From Deltaproteobacteria bacterium (GTDB taxonomy: Bacteria; Myxococcota_A; Polyangia; Polyangiales; Ga0077539), in NCBI GenBank assembly GCA_030694465.1, contig JAUXYJ010000034.1:44387-108386 (forward strand): a DNA stretch of 64,000 bases, read 5' to 3'. A model generated the notes under the pieces. It was not told the DNA's origin. It saw only the letters and a program-made list of their open reading frames with translations, and searched no databases. Made by a program: the position numbers and the translations under genes. Of this stretch, positions 1 to 9,853 are shown one piece after another (positions within the stretch are counted from its first letter, which is position 1; each line of letters opens with the position of its first letter).

Positions 1-1
1 C

Positions 2-1603
2 GAGGCGCTGCCCAACGTGACCGTCGCGCAAGGCCCCACCGCCCGCGCCGTAGAGCCCGGTGTGATCCGCGAGGTCTTCACGATCGCGGTCCCCGCGCCC
101 CCGCCCAACCGCGCAGTGGGGCGCACGGAGACGCCGACCCCTGCGAGCCTCAATCGCGTGCAGATCTTGCGCTATCGGGCTGCAAATTTGCCCACAGATC
201 CACGCGTTGCAGTGCGCGGTGTCGTGGTCGCGGTGCCTGGTTTTTTGGGTGGAGCGGGCTCGTTTGATGGCCTCGCACGCGCGCTGGTCAAGCGCGCAGT
301 CACCGACGCAAACCCCGTCGAGGTCTGGGCCCTGGATCGACGCAGCAACCTCCTCGAAGACCTCCGAGGCATGGACGCGGCCGACGCGATGGGCGACCCA
401 GAGCTCGCGCGAAGATACTATGTCAATCGCGCGATCACGGTGAATGGCCAGCGATTTGAGGGCTATTTGTCACCGACGAGCCCATCTCTCGCGTACATGA
501 GCGAGTGGGGCCTGCCCTCGCTGATCGAAGACCTCCGCGCGGTCATCGCGACCATCCCTTCGAGTCGAGAGCGCGTCGTGCTGCTCGGTCACTCGCTCGG
601 CGCGTCCATCGTCGAGGCCTATGCGTCCTGGGAATTCGCAGACCGAACCCGTGGCTATGACTCCATCGCGGCCCTCTCGTTGGTCGATGGCGTCGCGAGC
701 GGCGCGTCGGTCACCGAGACCGAGTACCTCGAGGGCGGCGCCATGGGCGGCTTTGGGCCCTCGCAAGGGGTGACCGCGCTGCGCAGCAATGGGCCGTATT
801 TCGTGGCACTTCCGCTGTTGGGCGTGCAGGCCGTCGCGGTCGCCGAGATCACCGCGCGGCGCGCACTGAGCGCCCCTGACGCAGTGGTCCCGGACAACCG
901 ACGCGACGAGCTCTTGCGCACACTGTTGAGCCTGGACTCGGTGCCACCGATGACCAACGCAGCGGCCTTTGGCTTCGCGTTTGACACGGACTCGTGCGCG
1001 CTGAGCTTTGCGGCCATGAGTGTGGGCTCTCCCGTAGGGCCCACACGCCGAGTGGCGAGCATTTTGGGCCCGATGATCACGGTCCCCGCGAGCGGCACCG
1101 AGCGCTACCTCTGGACCGACGCGACCGCGAGCACGCCGCGTGAATTTACGCCCGTAGCCAACGCCGCGCACGGATGGGCCGCGAGCCCGACAAACTTCGC
1201 TGAGTGGTATTTTCCGTCTCGACTGTCGCTCGATGTGAGCGCGCTCGGAGACCTACGATTGCAGCCCTCGTCCTGGGCGTGGCGCGAGGGACTGCGCGCG
1301 CAGCACAGCGCCGCGATCGATGTCCCCGTGCTCGCCGTGGGCACCGCGTTGGTCAGCGACCCTGCGCGCTTTGCGCAAGCCCGCGCGCGACTCAGCGCGC
1401 CCCTCGGCGCCACGCGCCCCAACGCGGGCACCCCACGCTCGGACGACCGCGCGTTTAGGGTCGTGATGATCCCGTCCATGAGCCACATCGATCCCATCAT
1501 GGCGCCAGACACCCGCGACCCCGAAAACCCCGTCCCCGCTGCGGTATTGTCACTCCTCACGCAGAGCGTCTCTGGGGGCACCGTAGCCCTCCCCGCGCGC
1601 TGA
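2..1603 (+). CDS. alpha/beta-hydrolase fold protein, 5' end outside the window
   Basis: Serine hydrolase of the alpha/beta-hydrolase fold, substrate unknown. A hydrophobic strand (VVVAVPGFLGG) precedes the nucleophile elbow GHSLGAS near residue 190, and a late MSHIDPI near residue 488 can supply the catalytic His. At about 530 residues it is longer than a minimal hydrolase (250-300), with large insertions between core elements. The frame is open to the left edge and GTG at 17 is only the first visible start codon, so the true N-terminus, probably with an export signal, is likely missing. A propeller lipoprotein follows 47 bp downstream on the same strand. Fold call is firm; specificity is not known. 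Confidence 0.8.
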   Translation, partial: EALPNVTVAQGPTARAVEPGVIREVFTIAVPAPPPNRAVGRTETPTPASLNRVQILRYRAANLPTDPRVAVRGVVVAVPGFLGGAGSFDGLARALVKRAVTDANPVEVWALDRRSNLLEDLRGMDAADAMGDPELARRYYVNRAITVNGQRFEGYLSPTSPSLAYMSEWGLPSLIEDLRAVIATIPSSRERVVLLGHSLGASIVEAYASWEFADRTRGYDSIAALSLVDGVASGASVTETEYLEGGAMGGFGPSQGVTALRSNGPYFVALPLLGVQAVAVAEITARRALSAPDAVVPDNRRDELLRTLLSLDSVPPMTNAAAFGFAFDTDSCALSFAAMSVGSPVGPTRRVASILGPMITVPASGTERYLWTDATASTPREFTPVANAAHGWAASPTNFAEWYFPSRLSLDVSALGDLRLQPSSWAWREGLRAQHSAAIDVPVLAVGTALVSDPARFAQARARLSAPLGATRPNAGTPRSDDRAFRVVMIPSMSHIDPIMAPDTRDPENPVPAAVLSLLTQSVSGGTVALPAR

Positions 1604-1650
1604 ACATTGTTCGCAACAGGGCCACCGAGAGCGATACCCTCGCCCTCACT

Positions 1651-4041
1651 GTGCAAGCCCTGTCTCGCGTTCGCCCGCTCCTCGCGTTCACCCTCTGCGC
1701 GACGTTTGTCCTGCCAAATTGCCGCCCGCGCACGGACCCCACGCAGTTCGCGACCGTGACTCGCCCGCGCCGCGCCCTGCGATTGTTTACCGATTCGGAC
1801 ACGGTGCTGGGCGCATCTGCGGGCTCGGTCGAGCTCTACGTCGCGACCCTGCGCGGCGTCGTGCGCTATCCCCTCTCGGGCCAGGGCGAAGCGCGACGCA
1901 ACACAGTCTCGGACGGATTGCCCGATGACCGTGTGTACGCTGTCGCGGTCTCGCCCGAGGGGATCCCGTTTGCGGCCACCGCCAACGGCGTCGCGCGGCT
2001 CATCGGCGACCGCTGGGAGCGCACCAACGGGCCCCAGCCCGATGTGGGCCGTGTGACCGCGATGGTGGCCCTCGCGCGAGGGACGCTCATGCTCGGTGGC
2101 TCGCACGGGCTCGCCGAGTTTCGCGATGGCGCGTGGGCTTACATCACGACACAGCACCAGATCACGTGCCTCGCGCTCGATGGCGAGAAGGTCTTGGTGG
2201 GCACGGCGCAGTCGGGCCTGATGGTGCTCGAGCGCGATCACTTGTCCGGCGAGGGGCACACGCCGAGCACTGGGTTTCCGGCCCCGATGGTCCGCTCGGT
2301 TGTGCCTGTCGGTGACGGAAAACTCTGGGCCCTCACCCAAGACGTCGGCGGCGCGCGCTTGGCCTACTGGGATGGCCAACGGTGGTTCGCGTACACGCAC
2401 GCGCGCTTGCGCAACACGTGGCTCGCCCTCGTACCCTCGCGCGACGGCCGCGGAGTCTCGCTCGTTTTGCAGGGCCGCTGGTTTGACCTCCTCGCGCGGC
2501 AGGGCCAAGACGAAGGCAGTCTCGCGCTGGTCTCGGCCGCGGCTCCGACCGCTGCCCAGAGGCTCACGCTGCGCGCCTCGCCAGTGCCTCCTGGGACCAT
2601 CCCTGGGACCAGCGCGGGGATCCCCGGCGTGGCTCCCCCCAGCCCCCCTGCAGGGGCCCCTGGGGCCTCTGGGCGATCGGGCGGCGCAGACATGAGCTTC
2701 ACCGCGGACGAGGCCACGAGCACCGCAGGCGCGGGGCGTGTGCGCGCGATTGATCTCCCGCCGCCGTCGACGCCCATCGAGGCCCCTACGACTCCGCCGG
2801 TCGCAGAGAACGGCGAGCGAATTCAGAGCCCGTTCTTCTCGCTCGCGACCGCGAATGTGCCCATGCCCGACGACGCCGTGGGGCTCTTTGTCGACAGCGG
2901 AAAAGTCTACGCAGCGCGTGAAGGCAAGGGCCTCGTGCGAGTGTCCGGCGGCGAGAGCGTGACCTACGCCCTGCGAGATCTCACGCAGTGGCCGCGCGGA
3001 TTGCAGTGCGCGAGCGACGGCCAAGGCCGAACGTGGTTCTTGGGACCCGACAACGTGATGCTCGGGTATGACGGCCGACGATGGACGCGCAAGGCGTTTC
3101 GCGAGCTGCTGAGCCTCGACGAAGAGAGCCCACAAGAGAGCGCCGCCCTCGCCGAGAGCGTGCCCTTGGCGCTCTACGCACAGGGCGCTGTGAGCGCCGC
3201 GGTCGCTCGGGTAGGGACGGACAAACTCGTGGTATTTCGCTGGGCAGATGGCGCGTTTCAGCCCGTCGCGACGCGGCGAATTCGCATCGCTCGGGGCGCG
3301 ACCCTGGACGCGAGCTTTATGGGCGTTGACCCACAGAGCCGGTTTTGGGTAGGGCTCTCGGTGGGCCCGAGCGGCAGCGCCCGCGTCCGTGGCGCGGTGC
3401 TCATCGACGGAAACCTCCCGCGTGTCACCGAGTTTCACAGCCAAGCGCGCCCACGACGCGCGAGCGCCAACGCCACGAGCCCGGACAACCTCGCGAGCAT
3501 CGCGTTTGACCAAGCCGGGAGCGCGTGGTTTTCGGGGGTCGAGGGGGCGGTCCAGATCACGGCGACCGAGCCACGGCGCGCGGCCACGGTGCGAGTCTTT
3601 CGCGAGCCCCAGGGTGTCCGCGGAGACCTAGTCAACGACATCGTCCGTGGCCCCCGAGGCTATCTGTACGTCTCTACACCCGAGGGATTTGGCGCGTGGG
3701 ATGGGCGCACGTGGGACTTCGCGGTCACTGGCGCGCGCACGTTGTTTCCGGCGGTCGCGATGGCCGGAGACAACAGCGCGGTCTACGGCGTGAGCCCTCG
3801 CGGCGCGTGGATCTTCGACGACACGGGCGGCCGGAGGCTCGAGGACGTCGAGCGCGGAGGCGCAGGGCCCTTGCGCGATGTCATGGTCGACCCGCAGGGC
3901 CGCGTGTGGTTCTTGGGCGACCAGGGGCTGTTGCAGTTTGACCCGAGCGCCCAGAGCGCGAGCAGCGCGACCGACGGGAGTGACGGGACTGGCGGGACTG
4001 GTGGGACTGGCGGCGAGACCGAGAGCGCACTCACAAACTGA
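1651..4041 (+). CDS. lipoprotein with regulator-type beta-propeller repeats
   Basis: Predicted exported lipoprotein: hydrophobic N-terminus ending in a lipobox-like FVLPNC (Cys about residue 24). The body has repeated blades of the kind seen in two-component-regulator propellers, for example SDGLPDDRVYAVAVSPEG, and GDLVNDIVRGPRGYLYVSTPEG later, each followed by an aromatic W/F-containing strand. A Pro/Gly-rich linker around residues 310-400 splits two propeller halves. The C-terminus is a low-complexity Gly-Thr tail (GGTGGTGGTGG). No kinase or output domain is attached, so it is a stand-alone surface propeller, possibly ligand- or partner-binding. GTG start chosen because the signal peptide begins there. 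Function inferred from repeats only. Confidence 0.75.
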   Translation: MQALSRVRPLLAFTLCATFVLPNCRPRTDPTQFATVTRPRRALRLFTDSDTVLGASAGSVELYVATLRGVVRYPLSGQGEARRNTVSDGLPDDRVYAVAVSPEGIPFAATANGVARLIGDRWERTNGPQPDVGRVTAMVALARGTLMLGGSHGLAEFRDGAWAYITTQHQITCLALDGEKVLVGTAQSGLMVLERDHLSGEGHTPSTGFPAPMVRSVVPVGDGKLWALTQDVGGARLAYWDGQRWFAYTHARLRNTWLALVPSRDGRGVSLVLQGRWFDLLARQGQDEGSLALVSAAAPTAAQRLTLRASPVPPGTIPGTSAGIPGVAPPSPPAGAPGASGRSGGADMSFTADEATSTAGAGRVRAIDLPPPSTPIEAPTTPPVAENGERIQSPFFSLATANVPMPDDAVGLFVDSGKVYAAREGKGLVRVSGGESVTYALRDLTQWPRGLQCASDGQGRTWFLGPDNVMLGYDGRRWTRKAFRELLSLDEESPQESAALAESVPLALYAQGAVSAAVARVGTDKLVVFRWADGAFQPVATRRIRIARGATLDASFMGVDPQSRFWVGLSVGPSGSARVRGAVLIDGNLPRVTEFHSQARPRRASANATSPDNLASIAFDQAGSAWFSGVEGAVQITATEPRRAATVRVFREPQGVRGDLVNDIVRGPRGYLYVSTPEGFGAWDGRTWDFAVTGARTLFPAVAMAGDNSAVYGVSPRGAWIFDDTGGRRLEDVERGGAGPLRDVMVDPQGRVWFLGDQGLLQFDPSAQSASSATDGSDGTGGTGGTGGETESALTN

Positions 4042-4247
4042 GCAACGGTTAACCCGTTCGTCCGGGCGCCCGAGCACCCCAGCCGTGAGCTTTGCGGCGT
4101 GAGGATTGAATGGCGCAATCCGGAGGATCATCGCAGATGATAGAGTCATCTGTTGGAGACTCAGGTCTAGGCCCCTGGGACCCGGCCCTCCTCACGACAC
4201 TTCGATAAGCCCGCGGTCATTGCGAACTGGATCTCAGGTATTGATTG

Positions 4248-5588
4248 ATGAACGATTTTATCATGTCCGCGATCGCTTTGTTCGCAATGAGTTCGCTGGG
4301 CTTGTTGGCAACCAATTCGCTTCCTAAGAACGAGCAGTTGCTTCCTCGACTAAGCCTGCTAGCGCACATGCTCACTGCGCCCGCGCTGCTCGCGATCATG
4401 GACTACATTTTCGTAGCAAGTGATGTGCACTATTACTTCAGAACCGGAGAAACACTCACAAAGCTCATGCGAAGTGACCCGCTTCGCTGGATCCCCGAGA
4501 CTTTCAAATTCATGCTCCAGCTGCCTAACGGACTCGAGGTCTATTTTCCAGAACAGTTTAGCGGCGCTTACGCTACGACGAGCATGGCCGCCGCAGTATC
4601 ATTCGTGATGCTGCTGCTCAACGATGCGCAGTACGCATCCTTTATCTTTATGGCAGGACTCGCTTACTTAGCCAAACTGGCTTCTTACCGGGGTGTACGG
4701 CTGGCATTGCCCAACATGAATCCTAGCCGGGTCGCGATCGCGATGATGCTCGTGCCTTCGGTGGTCTTTTGGTCATCAGGAATCGTAAAAGAGAGCTTCG
4801 CGTTGATCGGCCTGGGGATTCTTATGCTGTGGATCTCGAGGGCCACGAAAACGTCGCTATGGACGAGCCCGCATTTGCTCCTCACAGGAGTCGTCCTGCT
4901 CGCATTGATTAAGCCTTATCTTCTTTTTCCTTTCATACTGTCTGCAGGAACTTGGATTGGTTTAGTCAAGCTAAAGGGATCGAACTTGGCCGTCAAACCC
5001 ATCGTAATCATCGCTGTGATTGTCTTGTTTTTTAGTGCGCTCGCTGGCCTCAGCGTCGCTTTTCCGGAGTTTTCCCTATCCAAGTTCGGTGAGTCCACAT
5101 CACACATGCAGCAGGCAGGAGCCACGACCGACGGCGGATCGAACTACAATCTTGGCAATGCCGAGGCAACGTCGTTGTCGGGACAGTTAGCGTTCGCCCC
5201 CATCGCTCTAACTACAGTGCTCGTACGGCCATTCTTCTTCGAAATTCGAAATTTCTCGATGGGCATTGCTTCGATTGAGTCGACGATCTTGCTTTACTTA
5301 CTCATCCAACTATTTCGCAAGAACACGGTCAAGCAGGTCTTTCGGGCGATTCGCAGTTCGCCGCCTCTGGCCTACTGTTTAGTGTACACGCTCGTCGCAG
5401 GGCTAGCCATCGGGCTCGCAACATCGAACTTCGGAACCCTCTCTCGCTATCGCATTCCAATGATGCCGTACTATACTCTGTTAGTCCTTGTGCTGACAGA
5501 CAAGAGGAGCGGCGTCACGGCGCTGCGTCGAGCCGAGGCAGCAACACCCAGCGTGAGCGATTTGAAGGTCTTCTCAAAGCCCTCATGA
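4248..5588 (+). CDS. polytopic membrane protein, possible polysaccharide polymerase / GT-C-like
   Basis: About 446 residues with roughly ten hydrophobic segments and a large loop after the third (around VHYYFRTGETLTKLM, then VYFPEQFSGAY). A short motif PSVVFWSSGIVKESF lies mid-protein; I associate it with exopolysaccharide-type membrane proteins but cannot name the family. Base composition is visibly lower in GC than the flanking genes, with many A/T third positions, which suggests horizontal acquisition. ATG at 4248 is preferred to the TTG one codon earlier. A role in surface polysaccharide assembly is inference. Confidence 0.6.
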   Translation: MNDFIMSAIALFAMSSLGLLATNSLPKNEQLLPRLSLLAHMLTAPALLAIMDYIFVASDVHYYFRTGETLTKLMRSDPLRWIPETFKFMLQLPNGLEVYFPEQFSGAYATTSMAAAVSFVMLLLNDAQYASFIFMAGLAYLAKLASYRGVRLALPNMNPSRVAIAMMLVPSVVFWSSGIVKESFALIGLGILMLWISRATKTSLWTSPHLLLTGVVLLALIKPYLLFPFILSAGTWIGLVKLKGSNLAVKPIVIIAVIVLFFSALAGLSVAFPEFSLSKFGESTSHMQQAGATTDGGSNYNLGNAEATSLSGQLAFAPIALTTVLVRPFFFEIRNFSMGIASIESTILLYLLIQLFRKNTVKQVFRAIRSSPPLAYCLVYTLVAGLAIGLATSNFGTLSRYRIPMMPYYTLLVLVLTDKRSGVTALRRAEAATPSVSDLKVFSKPS

Positions 5589-6027
5589 AGCACAGCGCTA
5601 GCGCATCAGGTTTCGAGCATGCGTCCACGAGTCATCTGAGTCGGAGTTTGGTGCTCGCGCGGATCCTTCAGCGCTCCGCACTCTTGCTCGAATGACTCAC
5701 GGATACCTACTCGAAACGCGCTGGCGCTCTCGAGTCTTATTGGTCGGTTCAAGCCCGAGCCATTTAAAGGGTGCCCTCGAAGCACTCATGAAGAGCGCTT
5801 CTTGGCCTTGGATTCGGCGAGGACTCTGTGCGTAGAGATGTGCGTTTTTCGTGAGAATCGAGCCTTCTCCGTACTCGGCTTGTCGGGACTTGAATTCGCC
5901 TTGCGGGCGGTGCCCAGCGTAAACAGCGCGGCGTACCTCGCGAGCGTCGTGACTCACGGTGGCCTCCAGAAAATCTTCTGCTGCGTGCGCGACGCCTTGG
6001 GCCTGGCGTAGGCTGCGCGGCAAGCCG
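5589..6027. other. intergenic stretch, no supported gene
   Basis: About 440 bases with open frames on both strands but no recognisable domain, convincing start or ribosome site. Composition is mixed and part of it shares the lower GC of the membrane-protein gene to the left, so it may be decayed acquired DNA. No hairpin terminator or RNA gene recognised. Confidence 0.4.
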
Positions 6028-6996
6028 ATGTTGCAGCTGTTGCACGAGACAAACCCGATTTGCACGCCGGCTTGGAGCCTCGCGGGGCGGACTTTTACCG
6101 ACGCGATGTTTTGGCTCCCGCCGCGGACGCGGGTCGAAATCCACGGCGTCGAGCACCTCCCGCGTGGACCGGCGATTTTCTGCCCCAATCACACGCACAA
6201 GTTCGACTTCTTGCCGCTGCGCGCTGCGCTGTTGCACCGGGATATGCAGCTCATGACCTGGATCAAAGCGCGGGACTACAAGCACCCCGCGATGCGATGG
6301 ATTCTTGGCAAGGGAGGCAACGTCCCGCTCGCGTCGCGTGGCTACCTGATCGCCAGCGATTTTGCAGCCGTGCACCGCCGCAAACCCACCGACGACGAGT
6401 ACCGCGCGCTGCGCACGCACGTAGACGACGGCGCCCCGCTCGAGCGAATCGACCCGGTGATTGAGCGGTCGTTGCGCACAGCGCGGCCCATCGCGGGTGT
6501 GTCCGTGGACTTCGCGCAGGGCTACCGCGGCGCGATCCGCGAGGCCTATCGCGTGCTCATGGCCGAGAGCCTGCGATTGGCGCGGCGTGGGCGAGACCTC
6601 GGGCGACACCAGCACGTGTACCCGCAAGGTGCGACGTCGAAGCAGCTCACGCCAGGGCACATCGGCGCGGTGCAGGCGGCGCTGGCCCTGGATATCCCGC
6701 TCATCCCCGTCGGCATGAGCGGCTGTCGGGAGGTCTTTGTTGGGCGCGATCACCCGCTGACCCGTGGGGGGCGCGTGGTCCTTCGGTTTGGAGCCGCGAT
6801 GGAAGTCCCGAAATCATGTGTTTCGGCTGCGTTTGAGCCGTTTAATCCGGACGACGAGGACGCGCACAAAGACGCGCTCCAAGCGCAGACCGATGCGCTG
6901 ATGGCGCGCGTGAATGCGCTCTGCGAGCCCGCCTATCGTTGGGCCGACGATCTGCGAAGCGATGGCAAGCAGGGCGTCGCGCGGTTTTACACATGA
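6028..6996 (+). CDS. 1-acyl-sn-glycerol-3-phosphate acyltransferase-like protein
   Basis: Member of the PlsC/LPLAT acyltransferase superfamily, which transfers acyl chains to lysophospholipids or other acceptors at the inner membrane. The hallmark NHx4D motif is present as N54-H55-THKF-D60, preceded by GVEHLPRGPAIFCPNH. A later IPVGMSG matches the glycerophosphate-binding block region. Length (322 aa) is ordinary. ATG at 6028 fits domain spacing better than upstream starts. It ends 17 bp before an aminotransferase-like gene on the same strand, so the two are probably co-transcribed and may act in lipid or surface-glycan modification. Confidence 0.83.
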   Translation: MLQLLHETNPICTPAWSLAGRTFTDAMFWLPPRTRVEIHGVEHLPRGPAIFCPNHTHKFDFLPLRAALLHRDMQLMTWIKARDYKHPAMRWILGKGGNVPLASRGYLIASDFAAVHRRKPTDDEYRALRTHVDDGAPLERIDPVIERSLRTARPIAGVSVDFAQGYRGAIREAYRVLMAESLRLARRGRDLGRHQHVYPQGATSKQLTPGHIGAVQAALALDIPLIPVGMSGCREVFVGRDHPLTRGGRVVLRFGAAMEVPKSCVSAAFEPFNPDDEDAHKDALQAQTDALMARVNALCEPAYRWADDLRSDGKQGVARFYT

Positions 6997-7013
6997 GCGA
7001 GCGTTGATCCTCT

Positions 7014-8234
7014 GTGCCACTGTACCCGCGACATCACATCGACATCGCGATCGATGACCTTGGCGCCGCGCTCGTCTCGTGCGCGCGCGACCTGCGCTCG
7101 GAGGCCGAGGCCGAGAGGCTCGAGTCCTTCGTGGCGCCCGACGGCGAAGTGCTCGCGATGCACTCGGTGCGCTCGGGGTTTGACCTGTTGCTCACGGCCC
7201 TCGCGCTGCCCCCGGGGAGCGAGGTCTTGCTGTCGGCGCTGACCATCCCGGACATGCCCAGGATTGTGCGGGCGCACGGGCTCGTCGCGGTGCCGGTCGA
7301 TGTGGACGCAGCCACACTTTCGCCGACCGAAGCAGCGCTCGAACAGGCGTGGTCGCCGCAGGCAAAAGTCTTGGTCGTCGCGCAGCTTTTTGGAGGCCGT
7401 GCGTCCCTGGACGCTGCCCGCGCGTTCGCGCTTCGGCGCGGACTGCTCTTCGTCGACGACGACGCGCAGGGCTACACAGGGCCGAGCTGCCTCGCTCCCC
7501 GCGACGCCGACGTCGTCTTTCACAGCTTCGGAACGATCAAGACGGCGACGTGTCTCGGCGGCGCGCTCGTTCGTGTCCGCGACGCAACACTACGCGCGGA
7601 CATGCGCGCCGAGCACGCGCGCTGGCCGGTGCATCCCACCGCGACGTACGCAAAGAAGCTCGCGCTCTACACAACGCTGCTCGTGCCGCGAGAGCCACAC
7701 GCGTACACGCTCTTTGCCGCGTGCGCCGAGCGCTTCGGCGGCGGGCTGGACTCTGTCGTGATGTCCATGACAAAGGGGTTTCCGTCGGCGGATCTGCGGG
7801 GATTTTTGCAGAGTATTCGGAGACGCCCGTGCGGGCCACTGCTCGCACTGCTGCGGCGACGGATCGCGTCGTTTGACCCACACCGTCTGCAGCGACGCGC
7901 CGAGGCCGGCGAGCGTCTGTTGCGCGCGCTCGCTCACGACGTCGAGGTCCTGGGAGGTGCACAGCGCGCGCGTACGCACTGGCTCTTCGCGGTGCTGCTC
8001 GCGAAGCCCGACGCGCCGATCGCGATACTTCGGCGCGCGGGCTTCGACGCCGCCCGCGGGGCGACGAGCATCGCTGCGGTCCCCGCGCCCGACGAGCGGC
8101 CGCAGTTAGTCCCTGCGCAAGCGCTCGCTGCCATGGAGCGCGTGCTCTTTGTCCCCGTATACCCTGAAATTTCACAGGCGGATCGCGATCGTCTCGCTGC
8201 CTCTCTCGTGGCTGTCTCTCGCGCACCGCGGTGA
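7014..8234 (+). CDS. DegT/DnrJ/EryC1-family aminotransferase-like protein
   Basis: PLP-dependent fold type I enzyme of the sugar-aminotransferase (DegT/DnrJ/EryC1) family, which usually acts on nucleotide-linked keto-sugars. Visible landmarks: an early SVRSGFDLLLTAL block binding the cofactor phosphate, LLFVDDDAQGYTG holding the Asp that contacts PLP nitrogen, and FHSFGTIKTATCLGGAL with the probable Schiff-base Lys. The family's usual GGE/GEGG after the Lys is CLGGAL here, so the member is divergent. 406 aa is normal. GTG start 17 bp after the acyltransferase. Whether it aminates a sugar or another keto substrate is not evident. Confidence 0.75.
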   Translation: MPLYPRHHIDIAIDDLGAALVSCARDLRSEAEAERLESFVAPDGEVLAMHSVRSGFDLLLTALALPPGSEVLLSALTIPDMPRIVRAHGLVAVPVDVDAATLSPTEAALEQAWSPQAKVLVVAQLFGGRASLDAARAFALRRGLLFVDDDAQGYTGPSCLAPRDADVVFHSFGTIKTATCLGGALVRVRDATLRADMRAEHARWPVHPTATYAKKLALYTTLLVPREPHAYTLFAACAERFGGGLDSVVMSMTKGFPSADLRGFLQSIRRRPCGPLLALLRRRIASFDPHRLQRRAEAGERLLRALAHDVEVLGGAQRARTHWLFAVLLAKPDAPIAILRRAGFDAARGATSIAAVPAPDERPQLVPAQALAAMERVLFVPVYPEISQADRDRLAASLVAVSRAPR

Positions 8235-8260
8235 GCGCGAGACATCCGTGCTGTTGCGGC

Positions 8261-9853
8261 TCAGCGCCCCGGCAGCCGCACGCGCGCACCGTTCGCCGCG
8301 CCCTCGATCTCGACGAACACCGCGCCCGCAAACACGTCGCGCACAAACACGTGGGACACCGCGCCGCTCTCGGAGTCCCCCAGCTGCGCCCAATGCGCCT
8401 GCGCGGTGCCCAGCAGAGCGCCCCGCGCGTCGCGATAGCGCACACTGAGCGCACCGTCGCCCTGCACGCCCCGCTGCGGCGCGCGGGTGTATGCCCAGGT
8501 CAACGCGCCGTCCGCAGCGAGGGCGCCCACAAACACGGTCGTCGGCGCGGCCTCGCTCACCAGCCCGCTTACGGTTCCGCGCAGCGCCACCGCGCGCGAA
8601 TACAGCGCGCGATACGTGTAGTCCGACACCCACTGCGGGTCGCAATAGCCCATGAAGTCCGTCGTGCTCATGGGCGAAAAGAACGTCGCGTCGCGCGGGT
8701 CGAAGCCCCACACGCCGATGCGCCCGAGCGCGTGCGGATACGCCCTGTCTGCGCCCGACGTCGAGCATGGTGCGTGCTCGCGGCCGAACAAGTGACCGAG
8801 CTCGTGCGCGAACGTCCACGCCGTGTCGTCCCCGGTAAAGCCCACCCCGCTGCCCACGCGGATCGAGGCGTCCGTGGGGTTTGAGACAACGTAGCTCTGG
8901 CCCGTCACGCACGATCGACCGCAGTAGATCTCGCGCGTGGTGGCAGGCGCCACGAGGCCAAAGTAGTACACGTCGTCCCCGGGGGCCTCGCGGTCGCGGA
9001 GGTTTGCGATCACGCCGTTGAGCGAGCCGAAGTTCACGTTTCCCGTGAACGTCGTGCTGCCAAAATCAATCGGCGCGTGGACGGTGAAGTCCACCGCGGT
9101 CAGGGGATAGAGCGCGATCAAGAGCGTGCGCATGCGCCCGAGCTGCTCGGGGCTGGTGTCGGGCAGACGGTTCGATCGGTCGCCGGTCCAACGCACAGGG
9201 ACCAGCGTCACGCGAAGCGAGCCGGGCACGGGGGACAGGTCCAACGCGGCCAGCGTTCCGTCGCGGGGAACGCGCGCGTCCGAGGTGCCCGCCCCCGACG
9301 ATGTGGGCCCCGTGTCTGAGAGCACCCGCACCGCGTAGCGCGCCCCCGAGCGCACCCTCGCCGCGTCCACCCGAAACGTAAACACCCCCGCGGGGTCCAT
9401 GTCCGACGACGCCCCAGAGATCATCCTGCTCTCGCGCAGCACGCTCGTTGTGCCGCCCTCGTCCCACAAGAGCTCGGCGGTGACCATCCTCGCGCGAAAC
9501 CCCGCCGCGGGGGTCACATACGCGCGCACCGCCGCCGCGCGCCCCGCGATCAACGGCGCGTTTCGCCCCGCCATCGGCGCGATCGCTCCGCGCGCGAACA
9601 CCGCGACGCGCACGCCCTGAAACATCGCTACTTCGCTCACGGCGAGGTCCTCTGCGAGCCGCACCTCGCCCGGCCGCGCCGCGTCCTGCGCGATCCCCGG
9701 GATGTCCTCACTGGGCGCAGAGTCTCCGAGCGGCGTCATCGCGTCTTGCGAGATCACGGTGCCGTCAAGTGTGCCTCCGTCCTCTTCGGGCTGCGCGGGC
9801 CCGCTGCATCCAACCAGCGTGAGAAGCGACAGCGTGAAGAGCGCGTAGTTCAT
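8261..9853 (-). CDS. metzincin-type zinc metalloprotease lipoprotein
   Basis: Exported lipoprotein (N-terminal LLTLVGCSG, Cys16) with a zinc-protease motif HELGHLFGREH near residue 350, matching the metzincin signature HExxHxxGxxH, and a downstream MSTTDFMGYCDP that fits a Met-turn. The roughly 200 residues before the catalytic domain look like a beta-rich accessory region; a further C-terminal domain follows. Predicted to cleave proteins at the cell surface. Convergent with the aminotransferase gene (26-bp gap). Confidence 0.85.
   Translation of the reverse strand: MNYALFTLSLLTLVGCSGPAQPEEDGGTLDGTVISQDAMTPLGDSAPSEDIPGIAQDAARPGEVRLAEDLAVSEVAMFQGVRVAVFARGAIAPMAGRNAPLIAGRAAAVRAYVTPAAGFRARMVTAELLWDEGGTTSVLRESRMISGASSDMDPAGVFTFRVDAARVRSGARYAVRVLSDTGPTSSGAGTSDARVPRDGTLAALDLSPVPGSLRVTLVPVRWTGDRSNRLPDTSPEQLGRMRTLLIALYPLTAVDFTVHAPIDFGSTTFTGNVNFGSLNGVIANLRDREAPGDDVYYFGLVAPATTREIYCGRSCVTGQSYVVSNPTDASIRVGSGVGFTGDDTAWTFAHELGHLFGREHAPCSTSGADRAYPHALGRIGVWGFDPRDATFFSPMSTTDFMGYCDPQWVSDYTYRALYSRAVALRGTVSGLVSEAAPTTVFVGALAADGALTWAYTRAPQRGVQGDGALSVRYRDARGALLGTAQAHWAQLGDSESGAVSHVFVRDVFAGAVFVEIEGAANGARVRLPGR

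Noticed and set aside
1105..3513. Very long minus-strand open frame opposite the first two genes
   Set aside because: Arg/Ala-rich composition of an antisense frame in GC-rich DNA; the plus strand has a signal peptide and propeller repeats.
5697..6188. Minus-strand frame in the intergenic gap before the acyltransferase
   Set aside because: Overlaps the acyltransferase start, has no ribosome site and no recognised motif.
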